Assembly: GCA_022821725.1 (NCBI GenBank) | Contig: JAJEDB010000090.1 | Span: forward strand, 1-53,645 | Direction of reading: 5' to 3' | Origin: Candidatus Poribacteria bacterium | GTDB taxonomy: Bacteria > Poribacteria > WGA-4E > WGA-3G | Length of the DNA stretch: 53,645 nt | In this document: positions 44,831-53,524 of the stretch, in pieces | Numbering within the stretch: the stretch's first letter is position 1 | Layout: each line of letters starts with the position of its first letter | Program-made: the position numbers and the translations under genes | The notes under the pieces: generated by a model | What the model was told of the DNA's origin: nothing | Databases searched by the model: none | Seen by the model: the letters and a program-made list of their open reading frames with translations, nothing else

Positions 44831-44929
44831 GGACACATTCAGCGAATTTAAGGTTGACAAGTTACCCTTCAATCGGGTATGCTTTAAAGTGTCGTTGGGT
44901 GTGCGGGAACATATACGTATCTTATTGAA

Positions 44930-44962
44930 CCGCAAGGAATCATTAAAAATGGAGGATTAAAT
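44930..44962 (+). promoter_or_regulatory. CCGCAAGG leader motif with a three-codon uORF
   Basis: CCGCAAGGAATCATTAAAA (44930-44948) leads to ATG GAG GAT TAA (44949-44960). The GGAGGA inside this mini-ORF is the RBS of the molybdenum hydroxylase FAD gene, which starts with TTG 3 nt later. Confidence 0.55.
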
Positions 44963-45808
44963 TTGAAAGGTTTTGAGTTTTTTGAACCGACCACCCTCGC
45001 GGAGGCATCGCAGCTATTCGCTCAGGAGCACGCGCAGCTCCTTGCGGGCGGAACAGACCTCGTCATCGGTATGAAGGCACTCACCGAAACGCCGCAGTCT
45101 GTGATTAGTTTGCAGAAAATTCCGGGATTGGACGGCATTACAACAGAGGGTGACAGTATTAGCATCGGGGCAATGACGAAGGTGCGGGAGGTCGAATTAT
45201 CATCAGATATTCAGAATCACCACACCGCGCTGGCAGAAGGTGCCTCGGAAATCGGTTCTGTCCAGATTCGCAATCTCGCAACTATCGGTGGAAACATTGC
45301 GCACGCTTCTCCTGCTGCGGATACAGTTGCCGGTTTACTGGTCGCTGATGCACAGGTTGACATCGCAAGTGCGGATGGCGAGCGGAGTGTGGCAATTGAC
45401 GAACTTTTCACGGGTCCCGGACAGACTGTCTTGGCACCTGGAGAGATTATTACACGCTTTCGTTTACCGAGCCCAGCGTCTGGTTCCCACTACATCAAGC
45501 ATAAAATCCGCGAAGTGATGGATCTGGCGTTCATCGGAGTTGCCGCCGCTGTCAATCTGGATAACGGGACAATCACGGATGCCCGAATCGGTCTCGCAGC
45601 TGTCGCGCCTACGCCGATTCGTGCGACGGAGGCAGAGAATCTTTTAAGAGGAAACGAACTGACAGCGGAACTTCTGCAACAAGCCGGTGAAGCCGCGGCG
45701 GCTGTCGCCAGTCCGATATCCGATCTACGATGCTCCGCGGAACATCGCAAAGAAATGGTCGATGTTCTTACGAGGCGAACCTTACAAGAGGCGGTCGCGA
45801 GGGCATAA
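44963..45808 (+). CDS. Molybdenum hydroxylase, FAD-binding medium subunit
   Basis: 281 aa from TTG 44963 with GGAGGA just upstream. CoxM/XdhB-like: FEFFEPTTLAEASQLFAQEH, FAD-binding QLLAGGTDLVIGMK and ATIGGNIAHASPAADTVAGL. It passes electrons from the 2Fe-2S subunit to NAD+ or another acceptor. First of three genes (M, S, L) that together form a complete enzyme. Confidence 0.9.
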   Translation: MKGFEFFEPTTLAEASQLFAQEHAQLLAGGTDLVIGMKALTETPQSVISLQKIPGLDGITTEGDSISIGAMTKVREVELSSDIQNHHTALAEGASEIGSVQIRNLATIGGNIAHASPAADTVAGLLVADAQVDIASADGERSVAIDELFTGPGQTVLAPGEIITRFRLPSPASGSHYIKHKIREVMDLAFIGVAAAVNLDNGTITDARIGLAAVAPTPIRATEAENLLRGNELTAELLQQAGEAAAAVASPISDLRCSAEHRKEMVDVLTRRTLQEAVARA

Positions 45809-45818
45809 ATCCAATTAA

Positions 45819-45840
45819 CCGCAAGGTATAATTAAAATAA
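45819..45840 (+). promoter_or_regulatory. CCGCAAGG leader motif before the 2Fe-2S subunit
   Basis: CCGCAAGGTATAATTAAAAT (45819-45838), followed by a separate AAGGAG RBS and ATG 45852. Here the motif is present but not used as the RBS, showing it is more than a Shine-Dalgarno. Confidence 0.6.
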
Positions 45841-45851
45841 GGAGAAAAGAT

Positions 45852-46331
45852 ATGGCAAAACATCCTGTCAGTCTAAAGGTTAACGGGGACGAATACGATT
45901 TACTCATTGAGCCGCGCAAAACCCTATTGGCTGTGCTTCGCGATACGATCGGTTTGACGGGAACCAAAGAGGGATGTAGTACAGGCGATTGTGGTGCCTG
46001 CACCGTTATTGTTGATGGTAAAGCCGTCACGTCCTGCATGGTGCTCGGTGTCACCGTTTCTGAAAAAGAGATTACCACCATCGAAGGTTTAGCCAGTGAC
46101 GGTGAACTTCATCCTCTCCAACAGGCGTTTATTGACACAGGCGGCTATCAGTGTGGTTTCTGTACCCCCGGTTTCATCATGGCATCGAAGGCACTCTTAG
46201 ACGAAAATCCGGAGAGGTCCGAAGAAGAATTCAGGTATGAACTCGGCGGGAATATCTGCCGTTGCACCGGATACACAAAGATTCTTGAAGCAGTTCTGAA
46301 AGCAGCGGAAGAAGTTCGAACATCTGCATAA
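45852..46331 (+). CDS. Molybdenum hydroxylase, 2Fe-2S small subunit
   Basis: 159 aa, CoxS/XdhC-like. First cluster: GCSTGDCGACTVIVDGKAV (Cys x4 with one downstream); second: CGFCTPGFIMASKALL and NICRCTGYTKILEAV. Transfers electrons from the Mo centre to FAD. Starts 44 nt after the FAD subunit stop. Confidence 0.93.
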   Translation: MAKHPVSLKVNGDEYDLLIEPRKTLLAVLRDTIGLTGTKEGCSTGDCGACTVIVDGKAVTSCMVLGVTVSEKEITTIEGLASDGELHPLQQAFIDTGGYQCGFCTPGFIMASKALLDENPERSEEEFRYELGGNICRCTGYTKILEAVLKAAEEVRTSA

Positions 46332-46449
46332 AAGTTATCGGTCATCAGTTATCGGTTATCAGTTAAGATACCCTGTTGGCGGGGATAACCTTAGTTACTG
46401 CCACAAAACCGTAACTGACCACTGAAAACTACTACGAAGGGAGAATGAA

Positions 46450-48747
46450 ATGTCAGAATATACTGTTGTCGGGCAAAAGGTGGCACGCGTTGATGCTGTT
46501 GAAAAAGTAACCGGTGCTGCCCAATACGGGGCAGATGTGCATCCACCCGGTATGCTTTATGGCAAAATCGTCCGCAGTAAACATGCACACGCCAACATAC
46601 GCAGCATCGACACCAGCGAAGCCGAAAAGCTTCCCGGTGTCAGGGCGATTGTTACGCAAGACGACGTGCCGAGCGGTCGGAGAGTTTTCGCGACTGACAA
46701 AGTGCTTTACTTGGGTGAACCACTTGCTGCGGTTGCGGCAACCGATCCCGATGTTGCTGAGGAAGCCGCTGAACTCGTTAAAATCGAATACGAAGTGCTA
46801 CCGGTTGTGCAAGATGTTATGGAAGCGATTCAGCCATCAGCACCCCGCTTGCACGGTGATGCGACAAAGGATGGTCCCAATCGACGGGGAATCAGCACAC
46901 AGATCCGGAGACTCTCTCGCGATAAGGAGAACGATCACAGCGACGAAATCAGCAGACTTGAGGCAGCGTTAGAGGAATATCCTGATGAAGTTTACTACAA
47001 CATCTCTGCCGAAAGCCACTCCGAAGCGGGGGATGTCGAGAAAGGATTTGCTGAATCTGATATCGTCGTTGAAGATACCTATGTGATTCCGCGGGTCCAC
47101 CAAACTTACATGGAACCGCACGTCTCTGTCGCCAGCGCAGACTCATCCGGCAAAATCACTGTCTGGGCATCCACGCAAGGTCCGTTCGCTATCCGTTCCG
47201 GTATCGCTGGGACACTCGGTATTCCGTTGACGCAAATTAATGTCATCGGTACAACAATGGGCGGTGGTTTTGGTGGACGTTTTGGGGTTATTATTACACA
47301 TATCCCCGCCGTGCTACTTTCACAAAAAACGGGGCGTCCCGTCCGTGTCCAGATGACGCGTGAAGAGGAATTCATTGATGGTAGACCGGCACCCGGATGT
47401 GTTATTAAAATCAAGACAGGTGCGACGAACGAAGGACACATCCTGGCACGGGAAGCACTCGCTTTTTGGGATTCCGGTTCCGTCTCCGGCGCATCTATCG
47501 GTAGCACGATTCGAGTGCGCGGGGTCTACAAAATCCCGAATCTCAAAGTAGACGCTTACGGTGTTCACACCAACAAATCTGGGACTGCTGCTTACAGGGC
47601 ACCCGGTGCACCACAAGCGATTTTCGCAGGTGAATCCCAACTCGATGAAATCGCTGAACGTATCGGCATGGATCCCGTTAAATTCCGTCTGATGAACATG
47701 CGTGAGGAAGGTGATCTTGTCCCCGCAGGGGCAGAAGAACCCAAAGTGGGTTACAAGGAGACTTTGGAAGCCGTCGCGGATGCCGCTGGCTGGTGGGATC
47801 GGGAAGCCGAAGAGAACCAAGGGTGGGGCGTTGCTGTTGGTGATTGGACAAACGGCTGTGGACCGGGAGGCGTTTATGTGTCTGTCCATGAAGACGGGAG
47901 TGTTCGTATCTTCCATGGATCTATGGACATCACTGGAACGGATACCATGATTTCGCAAATTATTGCCGAGATCCTGACAGTGCCGTATGGAAACGTCACG
48001 ATTCGACGCGGTGATACAGATTCCGCGCCGTATTCTACCGGCTCCGGTGGAAGTGTTGTCACCTTTACGATGGGTAACACTGCAAAGTTGGCAGCGGAAG
48101 ACGCTCACCAACGGATTCTTGAACTCGCCTCAGAGCGGCTCAATATGAATGTAGACAACCTTGAACTCAAAGAGGGTGCCGTCCATGTTGTCTCCGCAGA
48201 TCCGCCGAAATCCATTTCGTTAGGTGAACTTGGAGCGTATAGCTTGTCCACAACCGGGGGACCTATCGTTGGAAAAGGTTCCTTCGCTCGACAACCCAGC
48301 ACACCGGCACTCGCAGCGCAGATTGCGAAAGTCGAAGTAGACCCGGGCACTGGCAGAACGCGAGTCCTCAAGCTTATCGCTTCGCAGGATGTCGGCTACG
48401 CCATCAACCCGATGGCTGTTGAAGGGCAAATCGAAGGGGGCACGGTCCAAGGTTACGCTTGGGCAATGATGGAAGAGATGCAGTACGGCGAAAACGGTAA
48501 CGTTAATCCCGGCTTTGTCGATTACCGCGTCCCAACCTCAGCAGATCTCCCAACGGTCGAGTCTGTCATTGTTGAAGTGCCTGCACCCAACGGTCCCTAT
48601 GGTGCCAAGGGTGTTGGTGAACCCCCTATCACACCAACATTGGCTACGATGGCAAACGCCGTCAAAGATGCCATCGGTGTGCGGGTTACCGAATTGCCGA
48701 TCAAGCCAGAGAAGGTTGTCCAGGCATTGAAGAGCAACGGACACTAA
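46450..48747 (+). CDS. Molybdenum hydroxylase, Mo-binding large subunit
   Basis: 765 aa, CoxL/XdhA-like. N-terminal GQKVARVDAVEKVTGAAQYG; Mo-cofactor contacts GGGFGGRFG and AYRAPGAPQAIFAGESQLDE; catalytic Glu in GAKGVGEPPITPTLATM near the C-terminus. The AYRAPGAP loop is of the aldehyde/xanthine-oxidoreductase type, not the CO-dehydrogenase AYxCSFR type. Substrate cannot be named. RBS GGGAG. The 118-nt spacer before it is made of TTATCGGTTATCAGT-like short repeats. Confidence 0.92.
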   Translation: MSEYTVVGQKVARVDAVEKVTGAAQYGADVHPPGMLYGKIVRSKHAHANIRSIDTSEAEKLPGVRAIVTQDDVPSGRRVFATDKVLYLGEPLAAVAATDPDVAEEAAELVKIEYEVLPVVQDVMEAIQPSAPRLHGDATKDGPNRRGISTQIRRLSRDKENDHSDEISRLEAALEEYPDEVYYNISAESHSEAGDVEKGFAESDIVVEDTYVIPRVHQTYMEPHVSVASADSSGKITVWASTQGPFAIRSGIAGTLGIPLTQINVIGTTMGGGFGGRFGVIITHIPAVLLSQKTGRPVRVQMTREEEFIDGRPAPGCVIKIKTGATNEGHILAREALAFWDSGSVSGASIGSTIRVRGVYKIPNLKVDAYGVHTNKSGTAAYRAPGAPQAIFAGESQLDEIAERIGMDPVKFRLMNMREEGDLVPAGAEEPKVGYKETLEAVADAAGWWDREAEENQGWGVAVGDWTNGCGPGGVYVSVHEDGSVRIFHGSMDITGTDTMISQIIAEILTVPYGNVTIRRGDTDSAPYSTGSGGSVVTFTMGNTAKLAAEDAHQRILELASERLNMNVDNLELKEGAVHVVSADPPKSISLGELGAYSLSTTGGPIVGKGSFARQPSTPALAAQIAKVEVDPGTGRTRVLKLIASQDVGYAINPMAVEGQIEGGTVQGYAWAMMEEMQYGENGNVNPGFVDYRVPTSADLPTVESVIVEVPAPNGPYGAKGVGEPPITPTLATMANAVKDAIGVRVTELPIKPEKVVQALKSNGH

Positions 48748-48776
48748 TCCAATATCCGTTTTGTAAGATGGCGAAA

Positions 48777-48812
48777 ATTAGCAGTAGCGTAGTTTCTCAC
48801 GCTACTGCTAAT
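48777..48812 (+). terminator. Strong hairpin after the molybdenum hydroxylase operon
   Basis: ATTAGCAGTAGCGT-AGTTTCTC-ACGCTACTGCTAAT: a perfect 14-bp stem, 30 nt after the stop. No T-run. Confidence 0.7.
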
Positions 48813-48845
48813 GTATTTCAAATAATGCCATGATACATAACACTG

Positions 48846-49100
48846 ATGAACAAGCGACACAGAAGAACATTAAAAGCGATCTTTGCACAACCAATCTCAG
48901 GCAACATCAAATGGAGAGATGTAGAATCTTTGTTAAAAACCTTAGGTGCTGCCCTGACAGAACGTGCGGGTTCAAGAATCTCTGTATCGCTTAATGATCA
49001 CGTTATCGTATTTCATAGACCACACCCAAGTCCAAACATGGATAAAGGGGCAGTCAGAGATCTACGAAAGTTTTTCCAACGGGTGGGGATTACACGATGA
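48846..49100 (+). CDS. hicA: HicA-like toxin
   Basis: 84 aa. Resembles HicA dsRNA-binding-fold RNases: IFAQPISGNIKWRDVESLLK, LGAALTERAGSRISVSLNDH, PSPNMDKGAVRDLRKFFQRV. In the family a His in the GSH loop is catalytic; here the loop reads GSR, with His a few residues later (NDHVIVFHRPH), which differs. The stop overlaps the next gene by ATGA. No clear RBS. Confidence 0.75.
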   Translation: MNKRHRRTLKAIFAQPISGNIKWRDVESLLKTLGAALTERAGSRISVSLNDHVIVFHRPHPSPNMDKGAVRDLRKFFQRVGITR

Positions 49101-49426
49101 TCGAGTACAAAGGTTATATCGGAGTTATTGATTTTGATCCGGAAATAGACCTCTTTCATGGAACTGTGATCAATACACAAGATGTAATTACATTCTATGG
49201 GGCATCCGTAACCGAACTTCGGGCAGAGATGCAGAAGTCACTTGAGGTGTACTTTGAAGTCTGCGAAGAACAAGGAAAAATACCGGATAAACCTTTTTCT
49301 GGTACACTTACAATCGAAACAACCCCTGAGTTGTACAGTCGGATTGCGTTGAACGCAGCGCGTCGTCAATTAGAAATAAATGTCTACCTTCAAGAAGTCT
49401 TAGAGAAAGTTGTTTCGGCAGATTAG
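49097..49426 (+). CDS. hicB: HicB-like antitoxin
   Basis: 109 aa. N-terminal partial RNase H fold typical of HicB (MIEYKGYIGVIDFDPEIDLF, TFYGASVTELRAEMQKSLEV YFEVCEE) and a C-terminal RHH/Arc-like part (IALNAARRQLEINVYLQEVL). Overlaps hicA by 4 nt (ATGA), as usual for the pair. Confidence 0.8.
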   Translation: MIEYKGYIGVIDFDPEIDLFHGTVINTQDVITFYGASVTELRAEMQKSLEVYFEVCEEQGKIPDKPFSGTLTIETTPELYSRIALNAARRQLEINVYLQEVLEKVVSAD

Positions 49427-49508
49427 TACGATTTCTGTTGAAGTTAGGGAACCTCATTCGCAATCCATCCCTATTTAGTTGAAAACCTGTCTGAAACGAA
49501 ATGGAAGG

Positions 49509-49565
49509 GTTTTTGCTTGGGTATTTTCTGTGGATTTCTTTAGCCCAGGAGCCATAAATTAAAAA
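49509..49565 (+). repeat. Leader sharing a segment with the MITE
   Basis: TTTTTGCTTGGGTATTTTCT (from 49512) resembles the MITE interior (TTTTTGCTTGGGGTTTTT then TATTTCTGCGGATTTC) and a minus-strand match near 33527-33545. It ends in AGGAGCCATAAATTAAAAAA before ATG 49566, recalling the end of the leader motif. Nothing else is seen in 49427-49565. Confidence 0.35.
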
Positions 49566-50282
49566 ATGTTTGGTGAAATTAGAAACGAACACGATGAACG
49601 TCTTGACTATACTTTTCACGAAGGCGAAGGCGACAGAGTTGTGGTGATTGGACACGGCGTCACCGGCAACAAGGACAGACCTGCACTCATCGCTTTGGCG
49701 GAAGGACTCGCGGATGCTGGCATTTCTGCACTGCGCTTCTCCTTCTCCGGGAACGGTGAATCGGAGGGTGCCTTTACGGATTCCACTATCACAAAAGAGG
49801 TAGCAGACCTCGGAAGCGTCATTGACGCGCTTGATGGACACAACGTCTGCTACGTCGGACACAGCATGGGGGGTGCGGTGGGGGTCCTGCGTACTTCCAC
49901 CGATGACCGCATCCAACTGTTGGTTTCACTTGCGGGGATGGTGCACACGAAAGCGTTTGCGCAACGTGAATTCGGAGATGCCACACCCGATGCGGGTTTT
50001 ATGTGGGATGAACCCGACTGTCCGCTCTCACAAGCCTATGTAGATGACATGGCAACGATAGACAGCGTCGCAAAAAACGCGAGTCAATTTGCGGTTCCAT
50101 GGCTGTTGGTTCACGGCGCAGAGGACGACATCGTTCCCATTGAAGATAGCCACGACATCCTACAGTACGCAAACGAAGATACAGAACTTCTCGAACTACC
50201 GGGCGTGGACCATGTCTTTTCTGGTGACGGTACTGCTGTTATGGTTGAAAAAGTCGTCACGTGGATTTGCCAGAACCTGTAA
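49566..50282 (+). CDS. Alpha/beta hydrolase (serine hydrolase)
   Basis: 238 aa. Oxyanion region VVIGHGVTGNKDRPALIALA, nucleophile elbow YVGHSMGGAVGVLR, Asp in HGAEDDIVPIED, and His in GVDHVFSGDG. Complete triad Ser-Asp-His. Small-ester or lipid hydrolase of the family with HGVTGNKxRP; substrate unknown. Confidence 0.88.
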   Translation: MFGEIRNEHDERLDYTFHEGEGDRVVVIGHGVTGNKDRPALIALAEGLADAGISALRFSFSGNGESEGAFTDSTITKEVADLGSVIDALDGHNVCYVGHSMGGAVGVLRTSTDDRIQLLVSLAGMVHTKAFAQREFGDATPDAGFMWDEPDCPLSQAYVDDMATIDSVAKNASQFAVPWLLVHGAEDDIVPIEDSHDILQYANEDTELLELPGVDHVFSGDGTAVMVEKVVTWICQNL

Positions 50283-50344
50283 TTGACTGCTTTGGTAATA
50301 TGTACGGACTGGAGTTAGGAGATACCGAGTTCGGAGGGAATTTT

Positions 50345-51031
50345 ATGGCAAGCCTCAAGGATTTTTTCAGAGATTTGCTAAATTGGGAAGAGCAACAGTC
50401 CGATCAGCCTGGACATCAGGGTTCTCTGGAATTGCGTGATGCAGTTGCGCCGGTATTTGAAAATTCTGTTTCAGAAGCGGGTCAACAAGAGTGTGAGCTT
50501 ATTCATCAATGGCCGCAGGAATTACGTAATGCAATCGTATCTGCATTTGAAAACACTGTTTCGGAATCCTCAGTGAAAGGTTCTGTTTGTTCACTACCCT
50601 CTGGGATCACGAACCAAGCCGTTGGGAATGAAATAGAGAAATATATCGTTCCTAAACTTAATAGCGGTCTCTCAGATTTTTCAATTTCTAAATGTCGTGG
50701 TAGTGGTTACCCGGATCAGATACTGATTCAGGATACATCGAGACTTCACATGCCACTCGAAATGAAAGCGACAGCGGATTGGAACGAAAAGGATTCCAAC
50801 CGACGTGTGCTAACTTCTTCATCCAAGAAACTCCGCGCCCAATTCTCTGAACCTATTTACCATCTTCTTTTGACAGTGCTTTATTCCAAACAAGACGACG
50901 AAAATTTCGCTACAATTGACACAATTCGGTTAGATTTTCTTGAACCAACAACGGCTGTGAATGTCAGGCTTGAAGTTTCTGTGAATCACAAGCTCTTGGC
51001 GGATGGAGATCACTACAGTAAAACGTTTTAG
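50345..51031 (+). CDS. Type II restriction endonuclease (PD-(D/E)xK)
   Basis: 228 aa. ATG 50345 is chosen (GGAGGG just upstream); an earlier frame opening overlaps the hydrolase. The nuclease motif is visible as YPDQILIQDTSRLHMPLEMK: Asp, then Glu-x-Lys. The N-terminal region holds an internal repeat, ELRDAVAPVFENSVSE and ELRNAIVSAFENTVSE. Its pairing with a methyltransferase 31 nt downstream makes a type II restriction enzyme likely. Recognition site cannot be read from sequence. Confidence 0.7.
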   Translation: MASLKDFFRDLLNWEEQQSDQPGHQGSLELRDAVAPVFENSVSEAGQQECELIHQWPQELRNAIVSAFENTVSESSVKGSVCSLPSGITNQAVGNEIEKYIVPKLNSGLSDFSISKCRGSGYPDQILIQDTSRLHMPLEMKATADWNEKDSNRRVLTSSSKKLRAQFSEPIYHLLLTVLYSKQDDENFATIDTIRLDFLEPTTAVNVRLEVSVNHKLLADGDHYSKTF

Positions 51032-51062
51032 TCCACGATTTTCTTGAGAAGGGAGTACCTTC

Positions 51063-52214
51063 ATGGCAATGCAATTGGTTGTTGATTTCAACAGACCTAA
51101 CGATTATACGGTTCATCTCCCTACACGTGTAGACGAATTTTGGACATCGAAACAGCGCGCTGGGCATTCCCTGCACGAAGTATCCTATCGCGCCTGTTAC
51201 AAACCGCAGTTACCCGAATGTTTCATCAAGAAGTTCTGCAAAGCAGAGGCTGTCGTCTACGATCCGTTTATGGGGCGTGGGACAACGCTGATAGAAGCGC
51301 AACTGCACGGACATCGTGTTATCGGCAATGATATCAATCCGTTGGCGAAAATTCTCACGGCACCACGTCTGAACCCACCAACATTAGAGCAGATCGAAGC
51401 GCGATTACACGAAATTCATCTCTCTACTGATGCGGAAGTCGATACAGAACTACTCGTATTTTTTCACGAAGCTACACTCCGAGAGATTTACGGCTGGCGG
51501 ACGTATTTCCAACAGGAACGCTTTGACCCTGTGGATGCATGGTTGCAAATGGTCGCGTGTAGCCGTTTGACAGGGCATTCTACCGGTTTTTTTTCGGTTT
51601 TCACCCTGCCGCCGAATTTAGCCACCTCAATTGTGGCACAGCGGAAAATCAATGAAAAACGGAATCAGGTCCCCGAATATCGGAACACGAAGGAACTCAT
51701 GCTTCGAAAATCTAAGCAATTGTTGCGACATAACCTGCCAGACTGTTTTCGAAGGGATGACGCGATACTTCTGACCGAATCCGCCGATAATACTCCCCAA
51801 ATTGCAGACGAATCGGTTGACTTGGTTGTCACTTCACCCCCCTTTCTTGATACGATTGATTATATGCAAGACAACTGGTTACGGATGTGGTTTTGTGGTA
51901 TAGAGATTGAACACGGTAAGATTTGGCAACTGAAGTCGCTGGAGGATTGGGTCGCTCGGATGACAGAGGTCTTAGCGGAGCTCTATCGGGTTTTGAAACA
52001 CGGAGGACGGATAGCGTTTGAAGTTGGAGAGGTCCGTAATGGAACAGTCTTTTTAGAAAATGCCGTTGTCAAAGCATCGCTTGATGTGGGACTTGTGCCT
52101 GAAATGCTCATGATTAACGCGCAACATTTCACGAAAACAGCGAATTGCTGGGGTGTCTCCAATAATAAGAAGGGCACAAACAGCAATCGAATTGTTATTT
52201 TGAAAAAAGGTTGA
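51063..52214 (+). CDS. DNA methyltransferase (N4-C or N6-A)
   Basis: 383 aa. SAM-binding motif I DPFMGRGTTLIEAQL at about residue 67 and catalytic motif IV VVTSPPFLDTIDYMQDNW at about residue 255. TSPPF is typical of m4C enzymes. Here motif I precedes motif IV, the reverse of the common beta-class order. C-terminal region: RVLKHGGRIAFEVGEVRNG. Protects host DNA from the paired nuclease. GGGAG before ATG. Confidence 0.88.
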   Translation: MAMQLVVDFNRPNDYTVHLPTRVDEFWTSKQRAGHSLHEVSYRACYKPQLPECFIKKFCKAEAVVYDPFMGRGTTLIEAQLHGHRVIGNDINPLAKILTAPRLNPPTLEQIEARLHEIHLSTDAEVDTELLVFFHEATLREIYGWRTYFQQERFDPVDAWLQMVACSRLTGHSTGFFSVFTLPPNLATSIVAQRKINEKRNQVPEYRNTKELMLRKSKQLLRHNLPDCFRRDDAILLTESADNTPQIADESVDLVVTSPPFLDTIDYMQDNWLRMWFCGIEIEHGKIWQLKSLEDWVARMTEVLAELYRVLKHGGRIAFEVGEVRNGTVFLENAVVKASLDVGLVPEMLMINAQHFTKTANCWGVSNNKKGTNSNRIVILKKG

Positions 52215-52256
52215 AAAATTTCAAAACTTTATCGCAAACTTTGGAGAAGTAAAATT

Positions 52257-53081
52257 ATGTCAACACCTCGACTCTCAGTCTCAACGTGGAGTTTGCATCG
52301 ACAACTCGGAAAACCCGGATTCACCGGACCCGCGCATGACATGCAAATCCCTATCGAAACCCATAACAAGGGACCTATTCCCCTCTTGGAATTACCCGCA
52401 CGTGTCGCCGAATTCGGCATTAACACCTTGGAGATTTGTCATTTCCATCTGCCTGCTCTTGAGAAAACCTACCTCGCTGAACTCCGTGCTGCACTCGCAG
52501 CTGCAGACGTTGAACTTTTTTCTCTACTGATTGACGATGGCGACATCACCCACCCCTCTGACGCAGCACGCGACATCGCATGGATTGAGAAATGGATCGA
52601 CATCGCTGGTGAACTCGGTGCGACGTGCGCACGTGTCATTGGCGGTAAAGCCGACCCATCCCCAGAAACCGTGGCGCAGAGTCGCGATGTCCTTGCACAA
52701 CTCACCGAACGGGCGAACACCGCGGGTATCCGTTTGATGAGCGAGAACTGGTTCTCTATCTTCTCTACACCTGAAAACGTCAATACCATTTTAGACAGCT
52801 TAGACGGTAAGGTAGGACTCTGTCTCGATTTCGGGAACTGGCGTGGCGATACGAAGTATGAAGATCTCGCCGCGATCGCCTCGTGGGCAGAATCGTGTCA
52901 TACCAAAGCACATTTCGCGGCACCGCGTGAGATGGACAAGGCAGATTACGTGCAGTGCCTCGATCTTGCCCAAGAAGCCGGTTTCGCTGGACCCCATACC
53001 CTCATCTACGACGGACCCGGCGATGACGAATGGGAAGGCTTAGCGATTGAACGCGAAGTCGTAAACTCTTACCTCAATTAG
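52257..53081 (+). CDS. Sugar phosphate isomerase/epimerase (AP endonuclease 2 fold)
   Basis: 274 aa TIM barrel: LSVSTWSLHRQLGK at the N-terminus, EFGINTLEICHFHLPAL, VELFSLLIDDGDITHP, ENWFSIFSTPENVN (metal Glu), VGLCLDFGNWRGDT (Asp), and CHTKAHFAAPREMD (His). Probable divalent-metal ketose epimerase or xylose-isomerase-like enzyme. GGAGAAG precedes the ATG. Confidence 0.85.
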   Translation: MSTPRLSVSTWSLHRQLGKPGFTGPAHDMQIPIETHNKGPIPLLELPARVAEFGINTLEICHFHLPALEKTYLAELRAALAAADVELFSLLIDDGDITHPSDAARDIAWIEKWIDIAGELGATCARVIGGKADPSPETVAQSRDVLAQLTERANTAGIRLMSENWFSIFSTPENVNTILDSLDGKVGLCLDFGNWRGDTKYEDLAAIASWAESCHTKAHFAAPREMDKADYVQCLDLAQEAGFAGPHTLIYDGPGDDEWEGLAIEREVVNSYLN

Positions 53082-53099
53082 GATTGGGAGGATCCGACG

Positions 53100-53330
53100 A
53101 TGGCTTCTAATGCTGTTGCTACGATTACTCGAATGATGGAGACACTGCCTGAAGCGTTGCACAATCAAATTGTAGAGCATTTGCGTGAGTATATTGCCGA
53201 GTTAGAGGATGAACTTCGTTGGGAAGCTTCCTTTAACAGAACGCAAGAGCAACTCGTCGCGGCTGCTCGTCAGGCAAAACAGGAAATCGCCGAAGGAAAA
53301 GCCGAACCAATGGATTTGGATCGGTTATGA
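53100..53330 (+). CDS. Antitoxin-like small protein
   Basis: 76 aa: MASNAVATITRMMETLPEAL, QIVEHLREYIAELEDELRWE, ending QEIAEGKAEPMDLDRL. This pattern is common in RelB/Phd-like antitoxins of RelE/HigB pairs. The stop overlaps the next ATG (ATGA). RBS GGGAGGA. Confidence 0.7.
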   Translation: MASNAVATITRMMETLPEALHNQIVEHLREYIAELEDELRWEASFNRTQEQLVAAARQAKQEIAEGKAEPMDLDRL

Positions 53331-53524
53331 AATCGGCAACGTTACCTTCATTTTGGGCAGCTTATCGAACTCTTGATCAAACGCTTAAAGATCAAGCCAA
53401 AAAGGCTTACCGATTGTGGATTTCCAATCCCTTTCATAATTCTTTACGTTTCAAGTGCATTAATAACGAGGAAGATATTTGGGCTGTAAGAATCACTATA
53501 AGTTATCTGAAGTGCCAACGCTAA
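53327..53524 (+). pseudogene. RelE/HigB-like toxin, cut by an IS3-family element
   Basis: 65 codons: LPSFWAAYRTLDQTLKDQAK, KAYRLWISNPFHNSLRFKCI, EDIWAVRITISYL. Full-length relatives continue from the VRIxxSYR strand with a catalytic C-terminus (about 25 aa more). Here homology stops at SYLK, and the last codons (CQR) and stop come from the IS end starting near 53513. The toxin is probably inactive. Confidence 0.7.

Noticed and set aside
32010..46361. TTATCGGTTATCAGTTA-like short repeats as a CRISPR or iteron array
   Set aside because: They occur singly or as two to three irregular tandem units (27077, 32005, 46333) without regular spacers; dispersed intergenic repeats at most.
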